Made by a program: the position numbers and the translations under genes
In this document: piece by piece, positions 49,497 to 63,833 of the stretch
Position numbering within the stretch: position 1 is the stretch's first letter
How the letters are laid out: each line of letters starts with the position of its first letter
Notes under the pieces: generated by a model
Database searches by the model: none
What the model was told of the DNA's origin: nothing
What the model saw: the letters and a program-made list of their open reading frames with translations, nothing else
Assembly: GCF_901709675.1 (NCBI RefSeq)
Contig: NC_051093.1
Coordinates: forward strand, 5,477,053 to 5,541,052
Source of the DNA: Syngnathus acus
Taxonomy: Eukaryota > Chordata > Actinopteri > Syngnathiformes > Syngnathidae
Direction: 5' to 3'
DNA: 64,000 bases

Positions 49497-52400
49497 CTAC
49501 ACCTGCTGGAACTCTCGCGGTTCGACGGCTTTCATCGATTTCATACGTGCTCACTTCAAAGCAGGTCAGAAGGAGTGAAGGCTAGAGAGAGGCGCCCTCG
49601 GAATGCTAAGAAGCCTTCTGACTGCACTGCTTCCATTGTAGCGCTCCAGCTATTGACAGCCAGCAATGAGCCAAGCGCTAAGTTAATAAATATATCACAG
49701 GTGTAAATTATGCATGTCATTTAACTGTGACGGCGTAACATTTTTATTCTAAATGGAATTTGTTGCATAATGAAACTTCCAAAGTGGCTATATCGGAGAA
49801 GTACAGCTTCCGTTACCATGACGACCGATCATTTTTCGAGCAGGTTTTGAAATATAATTGTGATTGTGGAAGAGTACACAATGTTGTGGCCAGAGCGTGC
49901 AGAATTCCGTGCTCCAGTGGACCTTAATACTGTATTTAACGTAAAGTAGTATCTTGTCCAACCATGTTTAATCATACTTCTCTAATCCTTCAGTGCGCAG
50001 ACTGTCACTCGTTGCATTGCGCAGTCATCGAAGCAAAGCGAGGCAAACGCGCCTATACCTTGAATTTTAATTTAGAGGGAGCGCGTCGTAAGCTTCTTGC
50101 CAGCTGTGACGGCGCTGAATATTTTAACCAAGAACGGCGAGGGTGAGTCAGCGGAGGCAGGTTAAAGAACGAGTATCGTGAGAAATATAAGGAGCAGTGC
50201 AACAATCAGCAATTGGCATTCTGTGCAAATAACTAAGAGGGGATGGAAAGACATGGTGGGAGGAGGATATTGCCTCCTGTCAACGTCGGCCTTTTTAAAT
50301 GACGGCTTTTCTCCGCTGATATCAAGTTAATCAGTTTGTTCTCTATAAAAATGTTGACTCGAGTGACGGCTTCCATAAACGTTATGTCAACACAAAAAAC
50401 TCACGGAGGCTTTTAAAAGTATTCTATATTTGTGAAACTGGTGTCCACTCAAAGGGTTTTAAAAAAAAAAAAAAAACAGGGCCATTGCTAGCGGGCAAGC
50501 ATGTGCACTTAACATTTTCCCTCCATTAGCCGTGAAAGCTTGAAGCGGCGTCGGGAGACGAGCGCTAAAAGCGAAGCGAAGATGGCGGCTGCCCACCCGC
50601 AGGAAGCCATCAAGGAGGAGGTCAAGCAGCAATTTTAAAAGCGGAGAGACAACGTGAAGGCTACGGGGCGGCCGAAAAACCTTGATCATTTATTGGCAAA
50701 GGAGAGCTTTAATAAGAAGCCTCCTTCCACCCACCAGCTTCTCCACAACCTAACAACACCACGTCTCCCCGGGCAACGCCGGCACCACCAAGCATCTCCT
50801 GGAACACCATCAGCTCTGATTCGGTGCGTGTCAACGCTCGACAAAAGCGTCTCGCGGGTTTGGAAAACATGCACAAATGGGCGGCTGTTAATTTATTGAT
50901 CAACAAGTTTGGAAAGGAGCCAACATTTGTGCTCACGTGGTTAATTGCTCGAGTCTGACGAGGAGTTATGCATCTCGTGGGTCTCGTGTAATAAACAGCA
51001 ATGTACTTGCGAGCCATTCAGACACATGTTGATACATTCCATTAAGCTAACGGCAACGGCCAGCGAGGAGAAACGGGAGGATATTAAGAAGCAGACTGGA
51101 TGCATATTCATGAGCTGATTAAGAAGGATGGGATGGCGGGCAGGTAAGGCTACAGATGACGGATCTTCTTACAAGCGTGAACGCAGCGTGATGTCGTGTT
51201 CCCGTGAGCCTTTCCTCATATGGAAGTACCGAGAGCCATCAGAGGGCGCGGACCTCCGGCAAGACTGATGATAAATCCTTCTAATGTATGCAAATCTACC
51301 AAATGAAACTGTCTTATATATGCAAGGATATTTTGGCGTAACCTGAAATGTATTTGAAACTAAACTTAACATTGAATAAATACCATAATACCACAAAAAT
51401 AGGCTCAGGGCATTTTCGACGTTCATAAATGGGACTATTTGTATCAGCATGACTCAATTTTGAAAAAAATGAGCCCCTGATGTTAGATTCACGGAATGTA
51501 ACGGCTCGCCTCTTATCTGGTTTTGGTCATGTGACGTTCGCAATGCGAGCCCGATGCCACTTTGACGTTTTAACTCTCTTAATGCAATATTAATCAGAAT
51601 ACCGTGGCATGTTTACATTCGGAGGGGAACAAAGAAGCTATTACTGCAAAGAAAGACTTGACTTGAAATAACCTACGAGAACAAACACTCATGATGTTCC
51701 AGTATAAAAACAGCAGGTGCATGATGAAGATGATGAAAAGCTCGGCGGGAAAATAAAGTGCTACAGCGATTAAATTGAAGGAAACCATTTTGGAGTGAAC
51801 AGGCAAAGTCATTTGCGTGATGTATTTCATATTGAGACTAAATTTGTAGATTCAGCTTTTTTTTTTTACAATCAAGACGCAATGAAATAAAACATTTAAA
51901 AATGTCAAATTAAGCACATAAGACTCCAAGACAATCCCTTTAACAAGATTATAATTACCATGAAGTAATTTCTAAACACAATTGGTTCCACCGCGATGTG
52001 AAGCCTCTGTTTTTGTGAACGATCATATAATTCCCACACATAAAATCTCAACGTGGTTATTGATGTTGGCTAATTAGAAGACATTTTATTTAGAAAGAAC
52101 ACATGGCCGCTTCTGACATGCTGCGTATGAGCTCCCTGCAGAGCAGTAGTCAAAACTATTTAATAAATCTCATGCTAGCTAGACGCAGCCAAGATGCTAC
52201 GCTAACAAGCTACATGTCCTGGGCACATCTGCTGTCAAATGAGTTCCTCTCATAGTTATCAATCAAAGTGGCGGAATTGCTGCGACACGTGGGTAGCATG
52301 CCAGGCGCATGCGGGCGACAGCTGGCGCGCGAATGGGGGAAGCGGGTATTACAAGTCGCGCACAAGCATTGGCTGCGCTAATGAAGACTCGGAGGACGTG

Positions 52401-54015
52401 ACCGGAGGAGGGAGGTGGTGTCGACAGTCTCTACATCGTGTTGAAAATGAAAAATTAACCAGTCATAGTTTATTAACAGCTTGTATTTGTTTTCACGGGT
52501 GTTAGCGAGCACCCCCGAGGACACTTAGCAGGCTAAACGATGTAACAAATCCAAAAAGGCTTGATAAATGCTGCGGTTGCTTGATATTGGCAGATGTTTT
52601 TAACACAGTGATCGCATTTTTCCGATTGTCTTGCGAGAAATTTTTTTTTACATACCAACCACATAAGTTAGCTTAATGCTAACACATAATAGGAAACATC
52701 ATAGAAGAGCTAATGAAACTAGTACCATTACTGCACTAGTACAAGAAGCAGCATAATTTTCAATTGATTAAAGCATTAAATCATGATTATTACTAGGTCA
52801 ACTTGGTGGGCTCTGTTTTATTCATAAACAGGTCTTGACTTTGAGCCGCAAACAATAGCTCGTTAATGAGCTTGATGTTTATGAGCAGCAACTACATGGC
52901 ATTAAAATAGCATCAGTGTGAGAAACTGACTGTGTAAAAACGTAACATCACTTCTTGTTCGTTCATACTTAGGCAGTGTGGTCAATGTATATTTAAAAAC
53001 TAATGAAGAGAAACGGCAGATGATGACACATTTCCTCAGATAAGTACGTAGAGTGGACGTAAAACAAGCATGTCTCCGAACTTCAGTTTGTAGCGCTTGT
53101 ATCGTGTTTATGAATCCGTCTTTCACGCTACAAGTTGTTTGGTAATGATTTACGAGGTTTTCTAAGGAAGCATAGCAAGGTGTTTTTCTGCACTGTGCAC
53201 CACCTATAAAATTGACTGTCTGTGCCCTTTTCTCAGGGTGCCTCTTGGCTACAAAAGGACTGCAGTGAATTACGGCGCATTGTGTAGCGTTAGCAGTGTC
53301 GTATTTTCCCCAAAGTGATCACATCTCGCCGCACATAATCATGTCACATGCATCTTTTCTGCATCCTCCCTCGCTACGTTTACAAGTTATATGGGACAAA
53401 TTATGCGAAATTAACTTTTTAATGTCTCGTATACAAACAGTCGGGTCTCGGGCCGTTGAGTGTGAAATCGAACGAGTAAATCTGTTAGCTGCCTATTTGT
53501 GGAAATGTGGCTCATTTGGAATCGTGGCAAATTGCGACGTCACAAAATTGGGCCGAGTTTCACTAGGGTGCCTTGCGTCATCCCGATGCCCTAGCGCCGC
53601 CCCTGGTTGTTATGGCAACAAAATGCATCTTCTATACCAGCATTTCAACAAGACTGTTATAAGTAGATATTAACCAAAGAATGTCATATAATGACGTGAC
53701 ATCATCACAGACACCCGGGAAGTGTTTCAAATTGTGAAAATCGCCTTTTTTTGAACTGCTTCAAAGACAAATGCGCCTGTATTGGCTCGCTGACAAACCT
53801 TGACCGTTTTACTACAGCTTGTTGAGTTAATAATTAATTGTGGAGATGGTCAAGAGTCTGGCTGTATTTTCAGTGTCCTTGCACCAACACAATGGAGTGG
53901 ACGGCCGTGGGGCTCACGTCAGACACACTGACGACTCCCACATTGGCGCTGACGCCCAGGGCACCGAGTAACATTCAACACAATAAACGCGGCATTTACC
54001 GTGACTCCCTTGGGG

Positions 54016-54044
54016 CCATCTGATGGAACCACTTCCATCAGATG
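54016..54044. repeat. Perfect 12-bp stem inverted repeat
   Basis: CATCTGATGGAA and TTCCATCAGATG pair perfectly around a 4-nt loop (CCAC). It may be a chance palindrome or a transposon remnant; no T-run or poly(A) signal accompanies it. Confidence 0.6.
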
Positions 54045-55507
54045 AGGTGCTGCCAATCAAGAATTGGGCCCATTTCATTTCTGGTTGGATGGCTATATGT
54101 TCTCTTTTTTCAGTTCCATCTCTATGATAATATAATTAACATTATGGGAAAAGATGATTTGAAGATTGTGTTTTCGCACGAAACACGTATCTCAAAGCAA
54201 CACTGTAAGAAGGGAAGACCAGCACCACCTGGTGGAGAACACCAGCACTACATGCAATCAGTGTGCAAAAACGGAAAATGAATGGAATATGGATGTGGAA
54301 AAAAATGTCCCGGATGTAGACATGGAGGGCAGGTGAATGATGGGACAGGAAGGAGACGTCTGCAAGTGAGACTCATTAGTGTCTGAAACCGGAGCTTGGG
54401 TCTGACGAGACAAGCTCACATCACTCTTGGAAAGAAGATTAAAATAAAATGCATAAGCCTTTTTTTGGAATCGCCCTCCGTCGTTTTCACAAGAACTTGT
54501 CATATTAAAACATCGTACTAGCAGCTACATTCAAAAGGAAAAAAAAAAACGTGAAAAGAAAATCCACCTCAGTCACCGAAGCTCCTCAGGCGTGCCAGGA
54601 CGCTTGTGACATATTTCCACATCTTGCGTTTTAAAAGCTTGACACTCATTCGCCAGGCTTCTTTTGTGCTTCTCGCTCATCTGCATCCATTTCCTTAAAG
54701 AACCTGCCACAGCCTTTAATTAGCTTCGAATCACAATAAAATGCCCCCTCCCAATAACACACACACCTACGCACACACACACTCAACAGCTGACTTTTTG
54801 TGACCCGCCGCCTCCGGCTCCTCAGAACAGATGCGAACGTTTTTCTCTCCAACTGCAGACGCCACCGCTAGCTTTTATCGCGCCAGTATAACTGCACTGC
54901 AACGCACAGAGAGTTGTTCCTAATATTTTAGGAAAGCCACACAAGAAGCTCTCGTTGCCAAAAACAGCCCACTAGATGCTTGTTGATGTTGCCAACGTAT
55001 GCCCTTGTTTCATTTTCCGCACAAAGACTGTTGTCAAAGCCAAAATACCAGCCAGGAGTGTTAAAAAAAAAAAAAAAAAAGAACATTGTAAAGTTTGTGT
55101 GTCCAAAACACCGACACTCAATTTGTGCTCACTTGGTATCTAGTGTAGCCCCGGGCGTGAGCGCTTGAAGCTCTTGATACTTGACTTGGCTAATTAATGC
55201 TGCCAAAAGGAAGTAACTACTACTCAGAACCACAACAAGGTCAAGTCGTGAACCTAGTGTCAAATACTGACACACACTCGAGTGCGCACGCATGATCGCA
55301 CACAGAGAGTAGATCCTAATTGGAGTTTGTTGAAGGGGAAGGCCAAGAAAGCGAGGAGAGGTGTTGGCCTGCATTGACTCAAAGCCCGGCAGGCTAATGA
55401 GAGCTCCTGTGCAGAAAACACCCGGCCAGGCCTTGGTGACTGCCAGGTCGCTGTATTTCTTTTCCTCGTTCCAGTGCATAGCAAGGAATAGCTAATGATG
55501 AAGGAGG

Positions 55508-55523
55508 TGGGGGGGGGGGGGGG
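55508..55523 (+). repeat. G homopolymer
   Basis: A run of about 16 G in the probable srcin1 intron. Confidence 0.8.
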
Positions 55524-55934
55524 CAATATCCTTGTCCCACACCAGAGCTGAAGTTGATGCTCACTTTAAATAAATAAATAAAAAAATTCCAGTCAACCAA
55601 ATCCAACTCTTTCGAACATGAGTCACAGAGGGAGAAGGGCTGCAAGGTGAGTGATGGCTGACGTCGCCATGGAAACAAGCAGTTACAAATGAGCTTCCAA
55701 TACAGTACACTGGATGGAACCAAGGTATAACCGTACAATTTGTTTTCTTAGCTACAAAGGCCATTGATCAATTGAGAAACAAAAAAAACAATTTAGCTCT
55801 TCAAGTACCACCATTATGGCTTGATTATGACAAATGTATTTTCGAATGTTTGCAACATCAGTTGCAATATTGCCAACTCAGCAATATATGTTAAATTAAA
55901 TTAAAAAATTAAGACAATAACACATTTCCTCATT

Positions 55935-55953
55935 GACACTTCATTAGGTACAT
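55935..55953 (-). repeat. Solitary GTACCTAATGAAGTGTC element
   Basis: Minus-strand match to the same dispersed element found in the 235-bp array, at 11180 and at 22625. Confidence 0.45.
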
Positions 55954-57723
55954 TCGCACACCTCAAATGCACCGTTGCCACCTACTGTTGTGGATGTGCA
56001 ACTTCACTTTATCCAAACCTTGCTTCATCCCATCTTTTAATTAACAGCTCTCAAAACGGAATCCCATCATCTTTTTAAAGGTGGAATCCTCTTGTATTTT
56101 CCGACACGGCTCTAACAAAGTAGTCTCTGTGCACATAAAAAGAAGTCATCACAAACTCTCTCACTTACGCAAGTCTGAATGAGATGGCAGCGGCGGCGGC
56201 GGCATAAGATATCAAACAAATCTCAAACTACTCGCTACAAATGACTTAAAAAGTCCCCAGAGGATTCGCTGGGAAAGTTTGCGGAGACGCACGTCAGTGA
56301 TGAAGCAGCGGCGGCGGCGATCCTGAAGGAGCCTGTTGAGTCCTTTTTTTTTTTAAGCGTTACAGTGAAGCAATACGTGCCTCTCCTGACAACAAACTCA
56401 ATGTGTCCTCTCTCCTCAAAGGTTCCCTTGGAAGGCAGCGCCTCATTAAAGTTTCAAGAAAAAAAAAAAAAAAAGCAAAGACACCAGCTGACAGGAAGGG
56501 ATAGTCAAAGGAGTTGAGGGGGAAAAAAAAAAACACATGAGAGGAGAGTCCCACTTCAAGTGCCCACCTGAGGCTTTGCCAGAATCCTCCAGCGGCAATC
56601 CTTTCACCCTTTCATCCCGGCGTAACGTCCGACTAATATCTAATTTTCAGCACCTGACTGGGAAGCAAAACGGAGTCAGGACATTTCAAAGTGGGCACAC
56701 GAGGAGGGACGCAAGGATGAAGAGACCTAGAGGGACTGAGAGAGAGCGCTGCCACTTTTGAACAATGTCACTTTCCTTTCTCGGTCCTCCAGTGTCACTC
56801 TCACCCCATTTCACGCATTCTTTCCATCTGAGCGCACGCCACTACGAGCAAACATGGCCGACGAGGCACCTTTTCTTGTCGCCAAAGCACCTCCTGTCTG
56901 TCCTCCACTCGTCATTTATTTCACAAAAACAAAAAAAAAAGTCATATTAAAAAAAAAACACCGGCTGAGTTATTAGTCACATGAATCCAAGCTGGCAAAA
57001 AATATCATTAAAAGTTTGAGCTTCAAACCTTGCCCATCTTCCAAACGCCTGCTCCCCTCCATCCCACGCTCTCTCTCTCGCTGTAACCCGAGAGGAGAGT
57101 CTTTAATTTGAATTTTATCCATCTATGAACTCTCCCGCCGCTCTGCAAGTGTAACCGGAGCCTACAGGGATAGTTACTATCTCGCTAGCCGTAGCTAATA
57201 AAAAGCGCCCATCAAAGCGGTGAAGATACACGTGGAGGACCGCTGGGGAGGGGGAAAGATGAGCTTCCTGCAGCTTCCAGATGAAGATAAAACTTTCATG
57301 GAGGGAAGAAAAAAAAAAATCACTATTAATAGAATTAATAACAAACTGTAATGTATAAAATCAACATTATTAGAATGCTGCATCATTTTCTAAAGTCAAT
57401 TGATGATGATTTTAGAATACTTGCGATTCATTATGCCAGTGTCTTGATGACTTTTAATTTCATTAACTAGCTGCAGCAGTGGCCTCTAGTGGCCAAAGTG
57501 CTCATCACAGGACACTGGGGTATCTCATCCTGTTGTTAAGATTTGGCAATTACCATTCGTCATTATAAATTAATGTGTGTGTATGTGTGTGTTCGGAGGG
57601 GCGCAGAGAGGGGATGACAGCCCCCCCGCGGACATTTCACCTGATGCACGCTGAGTGACACAAGGTTAACAATGGCCGCTTAGGGTTTGACAGCTGCGCC
57701 ACACGCGGATTTAGTCGCCGCAT

Positions 57724-57726
<3 letters not shown>

Positions 57727-57760
<34 letters not shown>
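57727..57760. repeat. (CA)n microsatellite
   Basis: About 17 CA dinucleotides, followed 20 bp later by a GTGT stretch. Confidence 0.9.
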
Positions 57761-57762
<2 letters not shown>

Positions 57763-60700
57763 CATTGTCTATGCAGTGTGTTTGTGTGTGTCACTATGCT
57801 AACACAGGGAGTCAGTGGCTCATAAGGACGAATAAACAGCGAGTCCACTAAATTTTGCATCAGAGAGAAGCAACACAGGACCCGCCGGGCAATTTGCCTC
57901 CAACAAATAAATACAAACGGGATATGAATGACTCAGGGCGTCCTCTTTCACCTTTTAATTATTCAGATTTGTGTACAAAGCAAGTGTGTCTTAATTGCAT
58001 TAGCATCTCTGCGGCTTTGCTTGGTGTTCCAGGAGAGGGAGAAAAGTGTGATTGTTTTTGTTTCCACTTCCGACGTATGCGCTTCCGGTAGCCGACTTGC
58101 TCGTCGAGCTATCTAATGTGCCTTTATGCAACATCAGCAAAAAATAAAAAATGATGGTGCCATCAGAGGCCATGATTGCTTATGGAACACAAACGGTAAA
58201 ATATCGCCTATGGGTTTGCTGTTCATGCTGCGTTATGGGACTTCTGTACTTGCCCGCCGTTTCACCTTTTTCCCGCCATTACTTTCTGTCCTCCTTGCTC
58301 AGAGCATTTTCCTAGAGAGAGACTCCCCCCCCCCATCTTTTCATTTGTCTAATCTTTCGTTCCCAAGAATTCAGCCATCACTTTTCTAACGTAGGTTGTC
58401 ATTCTATGACATAGCAGTGAGCGTAATGGTCGAGATGCGCTCTTGCAGCGGTCTTGGGGGGGCTAGGAAACGAGCAGGACGCGGCCAATGATGCAAGCCG
58501 TCCTTGGAGGTCGGCCGTGACCTTTCCCTTTGGTGAGCAATCGCTACTGATGTCAAGCTACGGGGCAGGGAAAAGCCAGCTGGGTGCCTACGATTGCTCC
58601 CGCATTGCCGCTAATTTATGCTGCCTCCATTCGTTCTGCGCCACAGTCTTCAGCTGGGTGATCCCCAAAAGCGGGTGAGGGAGGTTTTTGTGACAGCGCA
58701 GCAAAAACAAGCCTGACCTTTTGGACTACTACTTCTTATTCTGATGCCTTGGAGAACCAGTCAGGGGATGCTAGTACCACCTTGAGGTTGGGGAATAGCT
58801 AGCCGTACAGCTAGCGTAGCCACCGCAGAAAGACGCCCTGTTGTCAGGTTCAAAACGAAACATCCGAGTGAACTGGTAGCAACCCGCAAAATCAAAAGAG
58901 GAGATCAAAATGTTTGTCTTCATTCCTCCCTTGCGTTGTTCTCACCCCACGACGGGACGTTGTAGCCCACAGCACAATAATCTAAGGTTATGGGGTTGCT
59001 ATAACTCAACTTGATGTGATCAGGACCCCCAGTCTGCCGCACGGGGTGACAAATGACCCAAAATCTGACGAGCCATCATTCGCCGCCGAGGGGCCCTGAT
59101 GAGAGCCACTATTTAAACTATTTGCTGTGATTTTTCTTCCACTATGACAGCCGGCGTTGCTTCGACCATCCCTATTGCCTTTCAACAGCTAAACGAACAG
59201 TCTGGAATCACTTGATTGATCCGAAAGGATATTCTTGAATGGTGATTCCTTTGAACCGCTCTGTAAAATCCACTATCGGGCTTCCCAACTGACACTAGCG
59301 ATTTACATTCATCAGCAATTCAATGAAGCTGTCCGGACAGCAATCCTGTGTCCTTGACAATGACCCTGGACAATGACAGTCCTCAACACTAACGAACTGG
59401 AATAAGGGAAATGTTGCCTAAATTAAAATATCACGATATCTTCTAAAGATATTTAAGCTTTGATGGCTCCTTTCGCTCACTCAGTTACCAATTCACAAGA
59501 CATTTGTCTGTAATCCGTCGCAAAATCCCTGCGACGCATTGGAATTCATCAATTATGTAGATCTTGCCACACAAAGGTGAGAAACACATCCAAATGAGTG
59601 TCAATGATTTTCATGGAGGAGAGGAATAAAAGAGAGCAGCAGCCTTTTAATGACTGCTGCTGGAGAGCCGCTGGCCCTGTCGCATAAATCGGCATTCAGC
59701 TCTGAAGGACGCAACACTCGTTCAGGTTTGAAGGATAGCAATGCAACGGTCCGACAGGTCTCAAGAAAGAGAGTATTTGATCCACAATCGGTTCTGGAGA
59801 ATCGCCTTGTGGCCTCAACAATCAATCCGGTGTCCCTCTGCACGATGAAGGCCATTACTTTGACGACATTATTGTTCCTTCGTTATAATACCCAAAATAG
59901 TCATTCTTCAGCTCCCTGAAATGTTTATTTTATTTTGTAGTATTTTATTTATTTTTCATTATTTTATTTTATTATTTTTATTTTATTGTATTTATTTCAA
60001 ACCGTTTTACTCAAACCTTATCAGTAAAAATCCAAATGTCCTTGAAAGGAAAATTACAAATAGGTTTCTGCTGACAGGGATGAAACTGGTGGCGAGTTAA
60101 ACGCACGCTTCTGTTCTTTCTTTGTCCCCACGCAGCGGCTGACACGGGTAATTCCTAATACGTAGGCAACGAAACAACAAATCAGCCATTTAATTGCCTC
60201 TAGTTTGAGACTTATTTATCAAACGGTGAGTTAAAATAGCAGCAGTAATGAGATGGAGAGAGTGAGCGGTAGTTTGTGTTTAATAGAGGGTTTAATAACA
60301 TCCAATCGGGGGCGGGCATAAGGCAAGACAAAACTGATTTATCCGTCGCAAAATCACATTTAAGTTCAAACTGGTTGACAGGTGGAAACAAAAATGAAAC
60401 TGTCGACGAGCATCGCAATCTGTTGTGATGTTGATCTTGATTCTCGTGGCATGTTAGTTTTAGAATCACACAACATGCTCGTCAGCGGAGAAAAGGAACT
60501 CCTCCTGTTCGGAGCAGGTAATCCCGGCTCGTGTCAGGGGAGAAGGTGTGGATTTATAAGTGTAAGCCTGGCAGTTACAAGAGGAACTCGTTGCCTTTCA
60601 CGTTAAACCCTCGGTCTAAAGCTGGAATCAAGGTAATCAGCCTCACTCTTGGGGACGAATCACCCTATAGTGTGTCAATCACAAAAAGCATGGCGGCTTG

Positions 60701-63700
60701 GTCTTTGTCATGTTTGACCTCCAAATTCAGCTGTCTACAAGGTTCCTCTATGACACTGGCTGAATCCTGATCAGCTGAGATGTTCACGGGAGAGAAACGG
60801 TTCCTGAAGAACCCGTGACATTTCCTTTACTTATCTCTTCGATGTGATCGCAGAAGAAAGTGAGAGGAATTCTAATGACTTCAAAAGTGAAGGAACTCAA
60901 GGACGGGGAGAGAGAACTCCCATAAAAAGGGAAGATTGGTAAGAAGCAAGACTTACCCGTGTCGTAAGTTGACAATCTGGAAATAGAGTTGAGCGCGTGG
61001 CCTTGTCAACCCGACATCGTGTTAAGAAGAACCCGAGTGGCGAATCAGACACGCGTCGTGTTGAAGCTGATAGCGGAAGATTTCAGACGAACGGGGAGCC
61101 TGCACTTAGTGGGCCCGAAGGCGACCTTGATCCGTCTGTCTGAGAAAAACTCAAGATCTTAGCACACCTACGCTCGGTGTCTCGAGGATTACGGGCGAGG
61201 AGAGACGTGTCAAAAGGAGTGAGAGCCTCACGAGAGGAGAGTCCCGGTCCATCACGAAACGGTCCCTACCCTCTGAGGACATTACAGCTCGACCTTTTTA
61301 GGTGTCTGAGTGGTGACAATGGCTGGCTGTCCGTCATGTAAGGTTTGACCCAGATTCACCAAGTGCTCAGCCATTCACCCGTGAGACAGATCCTCACTCA
61401 TCAGAGGCACTTAGGTCCCGGACGAGTCGGACCATGTAGGAGCGATGTCAAGGGCACGGCATTGGCAGCGACTTTAAGGCGGTCGTCGCCTCGGGGGGGG
61501 GAGAAAAAGGGCTGACGGTGGTGCGATGCAAAGCAGCTCATTAGGCCAAGGCACCATTGGGTGCTGACTTATTCATGGCCAGCGCCGCAGAACAGAAGCC
61601 TTGGGAGGAGACAAAGTTAATTTGCTTACTGCCATGTGTGCCAGATGAAAACCGGTCTTGTGCCAAATTCTAAATTCTGATTAAAAATCAGCGAGAAGCC
61701 CCGGGAAGCCATGTCCACATCTAGTAGTTCCCAGGGAAAGTTTTAGGAAAGTAGTTTGATTAAAAAAGTGGGATAGTTTCTTCTCTGTTCAGGGTATTGC
61801 AATTCAGCCAGTTTGCTGAACATTGATCACACTTTTGGAGTTATGCAAATGAAGACTTTGGCTGGATTTAGACCACATGGTCAAAGTAGCGTATTGCTCA
61901 AAAGCACCAAAAAATTAGACCACTAAAAAAAAAAACATCTGTGACCTCCATTGTCCACCTTCAAAACCTTCCCCGGTGGCGCACACAGCATCGCAATATA
62001 TCAAAACCAGATATGATTATGTACATACGGGATCAAGTTATACATCAAGTAAAGTGCGGGCTATTAAGGATGGAGGACACAAGCTAAAATATCATCCCAA
62101 GCAGGGAAAGTTAGCCAATTTTATGCTCAGCTTGAACGCTCGGCAAGGTAGCGCTCTTCCTGTGACCTTCACGAGTCCTTGCCTGACAGCGCAAGCGTAG
62201 CGTGGTGTCGCCGTTTTGGCGGCAGCTAGCGTGCGGCGGAGGACGGGTGCCCGGCTGGCTGTCTATCTGTCGCTTATCTCCATCATGCATACGCTCCTTA
62301 AATCCTTCCATTGCTATCCCTTCTGCAGCCAAACAGCACATTTCATTTCCCTGAACAAAGTGATGTCATCCTGTCTGTCAGGCGAGGAATGATTGGCAAT
62401 GAGCGGAAATCTTTGTTGACTTAACTCGTCAGTGATTATTCGAAAATGAATCCTGGCTCGGGTAATGTCTGACAATGCTTTTTGTTACTTCAAGGTTGGT
62501 CTTTTTTTTTTTCTTCTCACATAAAAGTCCTCAAAGTCATTGAAATGCGGTAGTGAAAGTGAGAAAAGCACTCTTGGGGGAATCCTTGCTGAAACCAATA
62601 GTTCCTGAAATATCTCAAACGCAAAGGTGGCAAATTGACTCACATTTTGGATGTATGGAGACAACCTTGGCCTTAAGACAGAGTCAACTCCTTTCAGATC
62701 GTTGCAGAGGATAAAGAAGATATGACGGTGAGTACTGTTGTATTGCGTTGCTGCACCTTTTGTGTTCAAAGAATACCAAATCACCAAAACTAATTAAACG
62801 TGTTGGATTGTACCACCGCCGAGATGCCAGTCATAACTATCCGTAATTCTAAAGGATTAAAGACCGATCAGAGATTGAAAGACGGGAGAAGATGGCGGAG
62901 TCAATGTCAATTTTGCTGTTCCCCTTCCATCAGAGAGTTATTATTGATATGGTGGGTGAGTGATACGAATGTTCACTCCACAATCAATGCTCATTTTTCT
63001 TGCACATTGGCAGTATGGATGTCCGTGCACTTCAAAGAGAGAGCGTGTTCACTTCAGTGGAGCCGGCTAATTGGCCACACTGTCTGCCCCCGTCCTCTCG
63101 GAAGCGACTTTAAAAAGGCGGAGGGAGCAAACGCGTCGATGCCTTGCCCGCTTCCCTTTTTGCCAATAAGCACTCTGTTTTTTTTTTTTGCAGTTTCTTG
63201 TCATTACTCAAGCCTCAAATTAACCTTGGAATGCATCAAATGGGCTCGACAGCACGGAGGGACTGAGAGGCCTCTACTCGAGTCGATGATTTGAACGGAA
63301 AATCATTTGTTGACATGGCAATGGCAATACTGTAAATGACCACAATGTAGTTCTAGATAGCGTCAGGATGAAAACGCCACTAGTTTGACACGTCACACAG
63401 AAAATCATCCATTATCGTTAAAATCGGCAGGTTTGACAAGCTTTTCACATTTTTTTTTCCAGATTTTATTTTTAGGTCATTATTATAGACCCTAAAAAGA
63501 ATTTTCAGACATACTCCGATAATGACTCAGACATAAAATTCAGCCGCATGAGCATTCAATGATTTCCGACAACAAAACTCACCGCTTATTTATTTGATCT
63601 CGATTTTGCAAAAAAAAAATCAAAAACCCTATAATAGCAACACACACAAAAACAAGCATTTTTTTGGAAGCGGCTCAAAATTGCTATCCTGCAGGCTAGA

Positions 63701-63745
63701 CTGGGCCAGATGGCCGTTTGCAAAATGTAACTGGACACTGCTTAC

Positions 63746-63833
63746 CTCCGTCGGCAGCATCCTTGCATCCCAACATCAACACCTGACCAACATCAGGCAG
63801 GAACACCTGGTAGTCCTCCCCAAACATCCCCTC
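63746..63833 (-). CDS. Candidate upstream srcin1 coding exon
   Basis: An 88-bp open segment lies between a poly-T acceptor (TTTTTGAG|GAG) and a strong donor (GGAG|GTAAGC). It reads EGMFGEDYQVFLPDVGQV followed by LMLGCKDAADG. Its end phase (1) is what the 46810 exon and the 47455 microexon need, so direct or microexon-containing joining to srcin1 is possible. The internal ATG could instead be a start codon. I do not recognise the peptide, and it could belong to another minus-strand gene beyond the right edge. Confidence 0.45.

Larger units (their letters stand above)
46811..63745 (-). other. About 17 kb with no recognised gene; probable first srcin1 intron(s)
   Basis: No exon of a second gene was recognised on either strand. 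The stretch includes the candidate microexon at 47455, an interspersed-repeat-like piece (47116-47200), small hairpins (49470, 54016), simple repeats (55508, 57727), a long TTTTATT-type low-complexity tract (59930-60000) and otherwise ordinary, partly AT-rich sequence. If the exon at 63746 is real, this is a single srcin1 intron or two. Long first introns of neuronal genes often hold conserved enhancers, which cannot be seen without alignment. Confidence 0.5.

Noticed and set aside
50582-50638. Short open frame starting MAAAHPQEAIKEE in a good start context
   Set aside because: Only 18 codons plus stop, with no homology, and alone in an intron-like region.
60780-61560. Denser, GC-balanced segment with repeated GAGAGGAGAGTC words (also at 56537 and 57091) suggesting a gene or element
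   Set aside because: No open frame of useful length, no splice-consistent exon and no recognisable terminal repeats; word recurrence alone is weak.
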